A DNA stretch of 11,316 bases from 2-12-FULL-41-16 sp964390625 (GCA_964390625.1 CAYMID010000028.1:1-11316); one strand, 5' to 3'; shown: positions 1-4,563, numbered from the stretch's first letter. Notes: generated by a model from the sequence alone, not told the origin. Numbers and translations are program-made.

Positions 1-85
1 CAACCATCTGGTTGCGCGGCAGCTCCAGTGAAATATTTTTTAGATTGTGTTCGCGAGCGCCCCGGATGATGATTTTGTCTTGCAT
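1..85 (-). CDS. uvrA: UvrA excinuclease ABC subunit A, N-terminal fragment
   Basis: Reading the minus strand from an ATG at 85 gives 28 codons that run off the window edge. The start MQDKIIIRGAREHNLKNIS is the classic UvrA opening (RGAR-HNLKNI), which directly precedes the first Walker A ATPase motif (outside the window). UvrA is the damage-sensing ABC-type ATPase of nucleotide excision repair; it loads UvrB, also encoded in this window at 5316-7400. The start is preceded by no Shine-Dalgarno sequence. A strong promoter lies 48-76 bases upstream. Only the first 28 residues are visible, so intactness of the rest is unknown, but the family call is secure because the motif is highly conserved. 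Confidence 0.9.
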   Translation of the reverse strand, partial: MQDKIIIRGAREHNLKNISLELPRNQMV

Positions 86-97
86 ACAATAGAAAAG

Positions 98-115
98 TAC
101 CCCAGTTTAGGGGTA
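98..115 (-). promoter_or_regulatory. Hairpin/palindrome in the uvrA leader
   Basis: A perfect 6-bp inverted repeat, TACCCC and GGGGTA, separated by 6 bases, lies between the predicted uvrA transcription start (about 126) and the ATG at 85. It could be a short RNA hairpin or an operator. It does not match the E. coli or Gram-positive LexA boxes, so SOS control is not supported. Confidence 0.35.
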
Positions 116-132
116 TATAGATATATAGGATG

Positions 133-161
133 AGTATAGAGGAAAGTGAAGGCGGGGTCAA
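133..161 (-). promoter_or_regulatory. Sigma70-type promoter of uvrA
   Basis: On the minus strand TTGACC (161-156) is followed after exactly 17 bases by TATACT (138-133). This is a near-consensus housekeeping promoter that would start transcription near 126 and give uvrA a leader of about 40 bases. A second TTGACT (176-171) lies 15 bases upstream of the -35. Confidence 0.7.
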
Positions 162-163
162 CC

Positions 164-192
164 TTGGCAAAGTCAATTTATTGTGCTAATAT
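164..192 (+). promoter_or_regulatory. Divergent sigma70-type promoter, plus strand
   Basis: TTGGCA (164-169), a 17-base spacer, then TAATAT (187-192) preceded by TGC, which makes an extended -10. Its -35 box is separated from the uvrA -35 by two bases, so the two promoters are back to back. No convincing plus-strand ORF follows before about 1324, which points to a non-coding transcript. Confidence 0.5.
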
Positions 193-198
193 GAGCTG

Positions 199-392
199 TT
201 TTGATGTAGACTAAAACAAGGTCATCGATAGGGCCTTTTAACCTAATGGTAAACCCAACAAGTGCACGCTTCATATAATTTGCGGACGGAATAAGGGCCG
301 CATAGAGTAAGTAGTGCTACGGGTACAGAGGCTGTCACCTTGTTCTGCGCCAAGACAACCTCACTTTAAATCTTTACCAGAAGATTTTTTTG
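199..392 (+). ncRNA. Candidate structured small RNA, about 190 nt
   Basis: Starting from the plus-strand promoter at 164-192, the sequence shows long-range pairing (AACAAGGT near 213-220 with ACCTTGTT near 337-344), an inner hairpin TGCGG/CCGCA near 282-303, and GGTACAG/CTGTCACC just inside the closing stem. It ends with AAATCTT-TACCAG-AAGATTT followed by a T-rich tract. Size and closed-rod shape recall 6S RNA, but I could not match any 6S, tmRNA, SRP or RNase P signature. Alternatively this stretch is simply a non-coding spacer. No protein gene is seen in 86-424. Confidence 0.3.
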
Positions 393-395
393 TTT
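368..395 (+). terminator. Weak intrinsic terminator (plus strand)
   Basis: The 7-bp stem AAATCTT (368-374)/AAGATTT (381-387) with loop TACCAG is followed by TTTTGTTT. The stem is AT-rich, so strength is uncertain. It would end the candidate RNA at 199-392. Confidence 0.4.
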
Positions 396-418
396 AATAA
401 AAAGTTTATTAAAAAATC
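383..418. repeat. AT-only inverted repeat after the 425-772 gene
   Basis: TTTAATAAA (393-401) and TTTATTAAA (405-413) form a 9-bp perfect stem with a 3-base loop, extended outward by T and A runs. It sits just past the stop of the minus-strand gene at 425-772 and abuts the plus-strand terminator. It may help end transcription in both directions. Confidence 0.35.
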
Positions 419-424
419 GCAATC

Positions 425-772
425 TTACCCTAAAATATCATTAGAGGATTGACTTAATACGTCCGATAATACTTCTGATGGTAATTCTCCTTGTTTAATT
501 CGACTTATTGACAACTCCAATTTATCTGGTTTGTTTCTAAACAAAAAAAATTGGTAATAAATATCATACATTGTTCTAATCTGGTAAATATTTTCTTCAG
601 TCTGTTCTGGGAAACGTCTACGTGCGATTTTTAGCATGTCTGCAGGCAATGCTCGTAATATAGTCTCATGCGATTCCTTTAAAGAGGCCCGACCAGCCCC
701 ACAGGAAGCACATTTTTGCCCAGGTTGTAAGTCACCATGGCATTCATGTTCATTTCCTTCTTTGAAGCCCAT
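425..772 (-). CDS. Small Cys/His protein, possible metal-binding N-terminus
   Basis: I do not recognise the family. From the ATG at 772 the product is 115 residues. The first 24 residues carry H9, C11, C21 and C24 (H-x-C-x9-C-x2-C), suggesting a small zinc-binding knuckle. The remainder is mostly helical and charged, with a tyrosine- and phenylalanine-rich segment (TMYDIYYQFFLFRN). The open frame extends upstream to a GTG at 850, but that extension would translate through a 13-bp hairpin (816-853) and reads poorly, so the ATG at 772 is preferred. No SD is visible before it. It follows the membrane-protein gene 872-1168 on the same strand with about 100 bases between. The sequence looks protein-like but has no known function. 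Confidence 0.5.
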   Translation of the reverse strand: MGFKEGNEHECHGDLQPGQKCASCGAGRASLKESHETILRALPADMLKIARRRFPEQTEENIYQIRTMYDIYYQFFLFRNKPDKLELSISRIKQGELPSEVLSDVLSQSSNDILG

Positions 773-815
773 AATAATATAGATAAGGTGGATAAATTTT
801 TTGAAGTTTCTCCGC

Positions 816-853
816 CCCGTGTCTTGTCGACGCGTGAGCGGACAAAACACGGG
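816..853 (-). promoter_or_regulatory. Strong intergenic hairpin between two minus-strand genes
   Basis: The 13-base arms 853-841 and 828-816 pair fully in minus-strand RNA, with one U-G wobble, around a 12-base loop. In plus-strand RNA the same position is an A-C mismatch, so the structure is better formed in the transcript of the flanking genes. No T-run follows, so it is not a standard intrinsic terminator. It could be an mRNA-stability or processing element between 872-1168 and 425-772. Confidence 0.45.
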
Positions 854-871
854 ACGTCTTGGTACCTGTCG

Positions 872-1168
872 CTAGTTTGCGTCCGCGGGTGGCTGAGTCT
901 CCTGACCCAGACCCTGAAGATAGTACGCCCGTCTTATCCGCCACAAGACAACAAGCGCAAGAAGGACCGAACCTGTGGTGCTCATCCAGTACGAGTTTCC
1001 CGTAGAAAAGGCAATCCACGAGTAGGTGCCGATAATTATGCAAAGGCACACCGTCCAGGAACTCATCAGCAAAACCTTCCAAAGGAGATGATTGCGCTGA
1101 GGGTACCAGTCCCCTGTGAGTTCGAACAGCTCTTCAGAAATACTCGATTCTGTATCTTGTTGTTGCAT
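872..1168 (-). CDS. Small two-helix membrane protein, unknown function
   Basis: The product is 98 residues from the ATG at 1168, chosen because GGAG (1179-1176) lies 7 bases upstream. A GTG at 1207 would add 13 residues but lies almost at the predicted transcription start and has no SD. The N-terminal 25 residues are acidic and polar. Two hydrophobic helices follow, about residues 28-52 (with VCLCIIIG in the middle) and 58-77, then an arginine-rich cytosolic edge (WRIRRAYYLQG) and a short polar tail. This suggests an inner-membrane protein with both ends in the cytoplasm. No family was recognised. It is one of four genes here with a clear SD. Confidence 0.6.
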   Translation of the reverse strand: MQQQDTESSISEELFELTGDWYPQRNHLLWKVLLMSSWTVCLCIIIGTYSWIAFSTGNSYWMSTTGSVLLALVVLWRIRRAYYLQGLGQETQPPADAN

Positions 1169-1213
1169 GATCTGTCTCCAATGCTGTCGTGCCGTGAAAG
1201 ATACCACACATAT

Positions 1214-1241
1214 AGTGTAGCAAAAATACCGAAAACATCAA
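1214..1241 (-). promoter_or_regulatory. Promoter for the 872-1168 gene
   Basis: On the minus strand TTGATG (1241-1236), a 16-base spacer, and TACACT (1219-1214) with an extended TGC. The string TTTTGCTACACT that occurs at the promoter of the 9608 gene is nearly repeated here as TTTTTGCTACACT. Transcription would start near 1207, giving a leader of about 39 bases. Confidence 0.5.
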
Positions 1242-1268
1242 CACAGTATACTGGAAGGGCACATCACC

Positions 1269-1296
1269 TTTACTTTTTACTTAAAGTTGATACGAT
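1269..1296 (+). promoter_or_regulatory. Possible promoter for the 1324-1566 gene
   Basis: TTTACT (1269-1274), 16 bases, then TACGAT (1291-1296) preceded by TGA, an extended -10. The match is moderate. It would give a leader of about 20 bases containing the SD. Confidence 0.35.
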
Positions 1297-1323
1297 ACCA
1301 ACGCACCACCAAACGGAGGGGTC

Positions 1324-1566
1324 ATGAACATTAAATTCTTGTTCAACGACGAATTAACCTGGGCCAAATTTGACGGCCAACGAATGGCCGCCTGTGCGCT
1401 ACTCAGAGAAATCGGTTTTGCCCGCACCACTTGTAATCGGCGCTCCGTGGTTGCGTTTTACAACACGCAACAATTGGCCGATAACGAAACCGTGGTTGGA
1501 AAAATCGAGGCGTACCAACTTCGTCTGCGCACTTTCTTCCGCGCCTGGAACTCACTACATGACTGA
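1324..1566 (+). CDS. 80-residue hypothetical protein
   Basis: An 80-residue open frame starts at an ATG with GGAGG (1315-1319) four bases upstream and is followed directly by a large intrinsic terminator, so it behaves as a monocistronic gene. The product is soluble and mixed alpha/beta in character: an N-terminal strand (IKFLFN), a central segment with several arginines and two cysteines (C23, C37), and a C-terminal helix ending in a tryptophan (FFRAWNSLHD). It has no signal peptide or membrane helix. I do not recognise a family. Base composition is intermediate between the AT-richer housekeeping genes and the high-GC neighbour at 1741-2610. Overlapping frames on both strands are shorter and lack start signals. 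Confidence 0.6.
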   Translation: MNIKFLFNDELTWAKFDGQRMAACALLREIGFARTTCNRRSVVAFYNTQQLADNETVVGKIEAYQLRLRTFFRAWNSLHD

Positions 1567-1586
1567 CGCAATTGGTGTGAGTGCGT

Positions 1587-1656
1587 AAAACCACCCCACA
1601 CCTGCCGAGGCGCTAAAATTTGGCGCTTTGGCGGGAGTTTGAGGGTGGTTTTATTT
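1587..1656 (+). terminator. Large intrinsic terminator after the 80-residue gene
   Basis: Outer arms AAAACCACCC (1587-1596) and GGGTGGTTTT (1643-1652) enclose an inner 10-bp stem, GCCGAGGCGC (1604-1613) with GCGCTTTGGC (1623-1632). The inner stem needs two G-U wobbles that form only in plus-strand RNA. TTTTATTTT ends the element. The A-run on the left flank may allow some action on the other strand. Confidence 0.7.
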
Positions 1657-1659
1657 TGC

Positions 1660-1699
1660 CCAAAAATGAAGACGCCTCATGGTTGGTACCACGAGGCGT
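1660..1699 (-). terminator. Intrinsic terminator of the high-GC gene 1741-2610
   Basis: In minus-strand RNA the arms 1699-1688 and 1683-1672 form a continuous 12-bp stem (one G-U pair) closed by the loop ACCA. They are followed by TCTTCATTTTT (1670-1660). The wobble pair becomes a mismatch in plus-strand RNA, supporting the minus orientation. The same 11-base tail follows the terminator of the second high-GC gene at 5296-5306. Confidence 0.7.
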
Positions 1700-1740
1700 A
1701 ATCGTTTCTGGATTTGAGAAAAAGGTGGGAGGCAGGTTGG

Positions 1741-2610
1741 TTACCGGCGGTACGCCGGCATCACCCCGCCCTTGAGGAAGGCCAGCACGTAGCCGATGGC
1801 CGCGGCGAGCGCGGCCTGGCGTTCGACCTTAGTGCCCATCTTGGACACGTGTCGAACCCAGAGCTCGAGCTGGGTCACGGGGTCGGGGGTCTGGTAGGCC
1901 TGTACACCATCGCCCCGCGGCATGATGGGCGCGAGGCATTCGCCGAAGATCTCCACCAGGCGCAGGAGGGGGATGATCTCCTCCACACCCGCGAGCTGGT
2001 AGAACACCTGCCCCGCGTCTTCGGACCAGCCCCGCAGGTAGTGCGCGACCTGGTCGTTGACCGGCTTGGCAGCGCGCAGATCGAAGCCGCCCACGGACGT
2101 GAGGGACACGTTGTCCCACATGGCCATGGTGTTGGCCAGACGACCCTCGCAGACGCTCTGGGTGAGCTCGTTGATGGCGACGCCGGCGGCCTTGGCCCCG
2201 GACTCCATCGCGACGAGCATGTCCCCAACGGTCTCGGGGTTGAAGTAGCTCTCCGCCTCGGTGGAGGCGATGAGCGTGTAGTCGATCCGGTTGCGCAGCT
2301 GTTGCGCGACGCCGAAGTTCAGGATGCCGCAGAACAGATCACCGCTCTTGTACTCGGTGACGTGAACCAGCGTGTCGCCCTTGAAGGCTTCATGCATGGC
2401 GTCAGCGGTTTGCCCACAGTCGGCGTCCTTGTACCGGGCGTCGGCCCAGACGAGGACGTCGATGCGGCTGAATACCGCCCGGCCCTCAACCTGGACGCCC
2501 TTGGCCTTGTCGACCATTTTCTTGATGGCGGCCACCCGCTTGGGCACGTCCTCCGCCTTGGTGGCGAAGGTGCGGAGCAGGAGACCGACACGCTTACGAT
2601 TCAACAACAT
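1741..2610 (-). CDS. High-GC glycosyltransferase-like (GT-A fold) protein
   Basis: The product is 289 residues from the ATG at 2610, chosen for the GGAGG (2619-2615) four bases upstream; a longer frame to 2673 lacks a start signal. No signal peptide or membrane helix is seen. The layout resembles family-2 glycosyltransferases: an N-terminal strand-helix unit (VGLLLRTFATKAEDV, residues 8-22), a second unit (RIDVLVWADAR, 49-59), a strand at the usual DXD site (RIDYTLIASTEAESYF, 108-123), then MESGAKAAGVA (135-145), GRLANTMAMWDN (156-167) and a VGGFD motif (173-177). The metal-binding DXD is not obvious (STEAE instead), so catalysis is uncertain. Sampled lines are about 63-70% GC, against 45-53% in uvrB, suggesting transfer or special codon use. 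A long open frame on the opposite strand is a shadow. Gene existence is secure; the sugar-transfer role is inferred from pattern only. Confidence 0.65.
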   Translation of the reverse strand: MLLNRKRVGLLLRTFATKAEDVPKRVAAIKKMVDKAKGVQVEGRAVFSRIDVLVWADARYKDADCGQTADAMHEAFKGDTLVHVTEYKSGDLFCGILNFGVAQQLRNRIDYTLIASTEAESYFNPETVGDMLVAMESGAKAAGVAINELTQSVCEGRLANTMAMWDNVSLTSVGGFDLRAAKPVNDQVAHYLRGWSEDAGQVFYQLAGVEEIIPLLRLVEIFGECLAPIMPRGDGVQAYQTPDPVTQLELWVRHVSKMGTKVERQAALAAAIGYVLAFLKGGVMPAYRR

Positions 2611-2665
2611 AAAACCTCCGAGCCCACAATCACAGAGAAAGTGGGGTTTTGGTACACTGCTTCCC

Positions 2666-2727
2666 AAAAACAAAAACCTAACAGTTTACCGCCCAGCGAC
2701 CATAGTGGCTGGTTGGGATAGTTAGGT
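2666..2727 (-). terminator. Attenuator-like hairpin inside the leader
   Basis: In minus-strand RNA ACCTAAC (2727-2721) pairs with GTTAGGT (2682-2676), with an inner CCAGC/GCTGG stem. TTTTGTTTTT follows immediately (2675-2666). It lies about 55 bases before the start codon, where termination would switch the gene off. Confidence 0.5.
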
Positions 2728-2748
2728 GGCGACCATTCGCCTGTCCTT

Positions 2749-2809
2749 GGTTGGCAGCAGCCTTGGCGGAATACCTTCCGCAAAAACCGCTGCCAACCTA
2801 CTTTTTCTC
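2749..2809 (+). terminator. Plus-strand terminator-like hairpin with no upstream gene
   Basis: GGTTGGCAGC (2749-2758) and GCTGCCAACC (2789-2798) form a perfect 10-bp stem, with GCGGAA/TTCCGC inside, followed by CTACTTTTTCTC. No plus-strand gene ends here. A TTTTGGTACACT string at 2647-2658 could be a weak promoter for a short plus-strand RNA of about 145 bases, antisense to the leader. Confidence 0.4.
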
Positions 2810-2884
2810 AATTGAAACGAGCATCAAAGCACGTAAATTTAGCTAAAATTAGCCAAATTTATAGTTTTTTACTTTGAACTAACG

Positions 2885-2913
2885 AGTTTAACAAAAAAAT
2901 AACTTTTTGTCAA
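2885..2913 (-). promoter_or_regulatory. Near-consensus promoter of the high-GC cassette
   Basis: On the minus strand TTGACA (2913-2908), 17 bases, TAAACT (2890-2885). The -35 is perfect and the spacing ideal. It starts transcription near 2878, well upstream of the ATG at 2610, which is what makes the leader so long. Confidence 0.7.
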
Positions 2914-2962
2914 CGGTTATTTAACTGCAGCCCTCCTCGTGACCAAAAGTATTTAGATTGCG

Positions 2963-2990
2963 TTGCATAGTTTTACCAATCAAGTATACT
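2963..2990 (+). promoter_or_regulatory. Promoter of the lipoprotein operon
   Basis: TTGCAT (2963-2968), a 16-base spacer and TATACT (2985-2990). Transcription would begin near 2997, leaving a leader of about 16 bases with no SD. It diverges from the promoter at 2885-2913. Confidence 0.55.
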
Positions 2991-3012
2991 ATTTAGACAT
3001 TAGCTCAATTTT

Positions 3013-3465
3013 ATGAAAAACTGGCTACTTACTTCGACTGCGTTTGGTTTATTACTAATTGGGGCGGGCTGCAACAACGCAAATAATCAGAACGGCGTTC
3101 AAACAAAATCAGCCGGAGGCACAATCGCCACAACCACAGATGCCGCACAATCCGGTGAAATACCCAATGAAATTGACCCCTATTCTGTTCACCTAGATGC
3201 CTCGGTAATTGGCCAAAAAACCATTCACATTTCGTTTACCGTTCCTGACGAAACACTAATTGACGCCCAATCATATCGCCTGCTATTGAGCAAAAAAGAA
3301 GAGCCAACCCAAGCAAATGCCAGTAATTGGTACACACTTGGACTTGGCCATACTGAAAAAAACTGGACCGTGCGAGCCACTGGCGAAAATTATGTGCGTG
3401 TCTGTGTAGTGTATGGTGGCAAATGCGATGCTTACAGCAACAGTGTTAAAGTAATTATTAACTAA
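3013..3465 (+). CDS. Predicted lipoprotein with a beta-sandwich (FN3-like) domain
   Basis: The 150-residue product begins MKNWLLTSTAFGLLLIGAGC, a lysine-containing signal peptide ending at Cys20, which would be lipid-modified after export. The lipobox (GAG-C) is slightly unusual at -3. A low-complexity linker rich in N, T, A and G follows (about 21-55). Then comes a domain of about 90 residues with alternating strands (HISFTV, YRLLLS, NYVRVCVVY, NSVKVII) that resembles a fibronectin type III-like fold; its two cysteines (in VCVVYGGKC) could form a disulfide. No catalytic motif is seen, so a surface binding or structural role is likely. No SD precedes the start. It is followed after six bases by the PH-like gene, probably co-transcribed. 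Confidence 0.75.
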   Translation: MKNWLLTSTAFGLLLIGAGCNNANNQNGVQTKSAGGTIATTTDAAQSGEIPNEIDPYSVHLDASVIGQKTIHISFTVPDETLIDAQSYRLLLSKKEEPTQANASNWYTLGLGHTEKNWTVRATGENYVRVCVVYGGKCDAYSNSVKVIIN

Positions 3466-3471
3466 ACCAAT

Positions 3472-3873
3472 ATGCAAAGAATCGACAAAGCAGTTCGCGG
3501 TCCTGGTTTAATCCGCCGCGCGTATGCTTATAGTTTAATTGTTAACCAAGACGGGCTATACATAATTAAAACCGGACCGGCGAGCCAACACGCTGGCCGC
3601 ACATCTGCAGCCAAAGATGCGTTTGATTCAGCATACGCACCAAAAGTTGAAGCCGGAGAAGCGCGGTTGATGTCCGAACCCTTGGCTCAACTGGCTACCG
3701 AAAAATATAATTTCTTTTTTCCACTCACCCAAATTACCGAGGCATCTGTAAACCAAAATAATTTTGGCGAAATTTGTCTGAACATTCGCGCTGGCAAAGA
3801 AAAATTGCAATTTGCATGTCGTGTCAATAATCAGTCCGAAATCGAGGCTTTTGCTAGATTGCTCAAAAATTAA
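3472..3873 (+). CDS. Cytosolic protein with a bacterial PH-like domain (tentative)
   Basis: The 133-residue product has no signal peptide. It reads as strand-rich (YAYSLIVNQDGLYIIKTGP near residues 18-36, later ICLNIRAGKEKLQFACRV) with a closing helix (SEIEAFARLLKN). That is the order expected of bacterial pleckstrin-homology-like domains, though no diagnostic motif exists, so the label is tentative. It starts six bases after the lipoprotein stop, without its own SD, implying one transcript. Its stop codon overlaps the stop of the convergent DUF218 gene by four bases (3870-3873), leaving no room for a terminator between them. Function unknown. Confidence 0.65.
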   Translation: MQRIDKAVRGPGLIRRAYAYSLIVNQDGLYIIKTGPASQHAGRTSAAKDAFDSAYAPKVEAGEARLMSEPLAQLATEKYNFFFPLTQITEASVNQNNFGEICLNIRAGKEKLQFACRVNNQSEIEAFARLLKN

Positions 3874-4496
3874 CGTTCCCAAGTCATTGCTTCTGGTTTA
3901 GTAACCGTAATCTGCCACCAACCTTTTAAACGGGCGAGCCACTCACGCCCGTTTTTTGTCCACTCGCCATCATGGTAATCACGCAAATCTGCGGATACTG
4001 GAGTTGTGGAAATGCCAAAATGCTCGCAAAAATATTGAATGCGGGGCAAATGAAATGACTGCGAAACAACAATCGTGCTAGTGACACCATAAATGCGGGC
4101 CTCGCGGATGCAACTCTCGTACGTGCGGTATCCATGCGGATCGATAAGTAACGATGACGTTGGTACCCCAAGTTCAACGAGACGATTAGTCATCGCGGTA
4201 ATTTCGTCTGCGCGCAAAGCACCATCATCGCCTGTAATCATTAGCCTTTCCACTCGACCGCGGTTATACAATCGTGCCCCAACTTCCACTCGATCCCACT
4301 GCATATCACTCATGTCAGTGGAATTTTTCATTCCACCACCGAAAATTAATGCCAGGCTGCTGGTCGGCGCTTCTTCTGCCGAAATAATGCGTGGCACAAA
4401 TTTTAAAATCGTGTAATTAGCGTACAACAAAACCCCTAGTCCGATCAAACCGATTACAAATCCGAACCACCATATTCGCTTAGACCACAACCACAT
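3870..4496 (-). CDS. SanA/YdcF-like DUF218 membrane protein
   Basis: The 208-residue product has one N-terminal membrane helix (about 9-28, FGFVIGLIGLGVLLYANYTI), with the rest predicted outside the membrane. It carries the DUF218 signature order: a glycine-rich strand ALIFGGGM (49-56), RLMITGDDG (84-92), DPHGYRTYESC (119-129, where the family has a conserved Asp and Thr/Glu), and VVSQSFHLPR (143-152), the usual S-x-x-F/Y-H-x-x-R motif. Family members include E. coli SanA, linked to envelope barrier function and vancomycin sensitivity; the biochemical reaction is not established. Length matches the family. The start at 4496 has no SD. Its promoter lies 34-62 bases upstream and diverges from that of the second high-GC gene. 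Confidence 0.88.
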   Translation of the reverse strand: MWLWSKRIWWFGFVIGLIGLGVLLYANYTILKFVPRIISAEEAPTSSLALIFGGGMKNSTDMSDMQWDRVEVGARLYNRGRVERLMITGDDGALRADEITAMTNRLVELGVPTSSLLIDPHGYRTYESCIREARIYGVTSTIVVSQSFHLPRIQYFCEHFGISTTPVSADLRDYHDGEWTKNGREWLARLKGWWQITVTKPEAMTWER

Positions 4497-4529
4497 AGTT
4501 AATCTAGATACTAACTGTTTGTAATTCCT

Positions 4530-4558
4530 AGTATACAGGTTTATTTTGAAACTGGCAG
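4530..4558 (-). promoter_or_regulatory. Promoter of the DUF218 gene
   Basis: On the minus strand CTGCCA (4558-4553), 17 bases and TATACT (4535-4530), the latter preceded by TG. The -35 is weak, the -10 good. It is back to back with the plus-strand promoter at 4564-4592; the -35 boxes are five bases apart. Confidence 0.5.
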
Positions 4559-4563
4559 CACCA

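Larger units (their letters stand above)
1716..2809. repeat. Inverted repeats bounding the high-GC cassette
   Basis: TTGAGAAAAAG occurs at 1714-1724 on the plus strand and, inverted, at 2801-2811. The next bases also match in part (GG and GGCAG at equal offsets, about 16 of 20 over the core). The two copies enclose the high-GC gene plus its leader hairpins, though not its promoter (2885-2913) or its terminator (1660-1699). They could be ends of a mobile cassette or a chance result of T-runs near hairpins. No target-site duplication is evident. Confidence 0.3.
2611..2878 (-). promoter_or_regulatory. Long structured 5' leader of the high-GC glycosyltransferase-like gene
   Basis: From the promoter at 2885-2913 the transcript would carry about 268 untranslated bases. 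In order it holds: a 28-base near-palindrome (2861-2834); a two-part stem GGTTGGCAGC/GCTGCCAACC (2798-2749) capped by GCGGAA/TTCCGC with loop GGTA; a 5-bp hairpin GGCGA/TCGCC (2741-2728); a hairpin closed by ACCTAAC/GTTAGGT (2727-2676) with a T5-G-T5 tract; and a stem at 2650-2611 that pairs part of the SD. This arrangement suggests attenuation or riboswitch-like control. No known riboswitch class was recognised. Confidence 0.5.

Noticed and set aside
98..128. LexA/SOS box before uvrA
   Set aside because: The palindrome TACCCC-N6-GGGGTA and the alternating TATA stretch match neither CTG-N10-CAG nor GAAC-N4-GTTC.
187..290. Short minus-strand ORF (33 codons) in the uvrA upstream region
   Set aside because: It has no SD and no recognisable protein character. 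Other tiny overlapping frames exist in the same stretch, as expected by chance.
1115..1135. GAGTTCGAACAGCTC resembling a tRNA T-arm
   Set aside because: It lies inside the coding region of the 872-1168 gene, the 5-bp T-stem does not pair properly, and no acceptor or anticodon arm can be built around it.
737..1327. Plus-strand open frame of 196 codons
   Set aside because: It is antisense to the two small genes at 425-1168, lacks a start signal, and its translation shows no domain, helix or strand pattern. The minus gene 872-1168 has an SD and clear membrane helices.
1714..2721. Plus-strand open frame of 335 codons
   Set aside because: It is the mirror of the high-GC gene 1741-2610. It has no SD, is rich in H, L, G, V and D as GC-rich antisense frames are, and covers the leader hairpins. 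The minus-strand frame has an SD, a promoter and fold-like motifs.
2741..2800. SRP (4.5S) RNA, prompted by GCGGAAGG and AAGGCTGCTG on the minus strand
   Set aside because: The conserved domain IV order (AGGUCCGGAAGGAAGCAGCC) is not present and the loop does not match.
3870..3873. Convergent 4-base overlap of two stop codons as a frameshift or gene fusion
   Set aside because: Both genes have complete, sensible C-termini. Overlapping stops are common in compact genomes.
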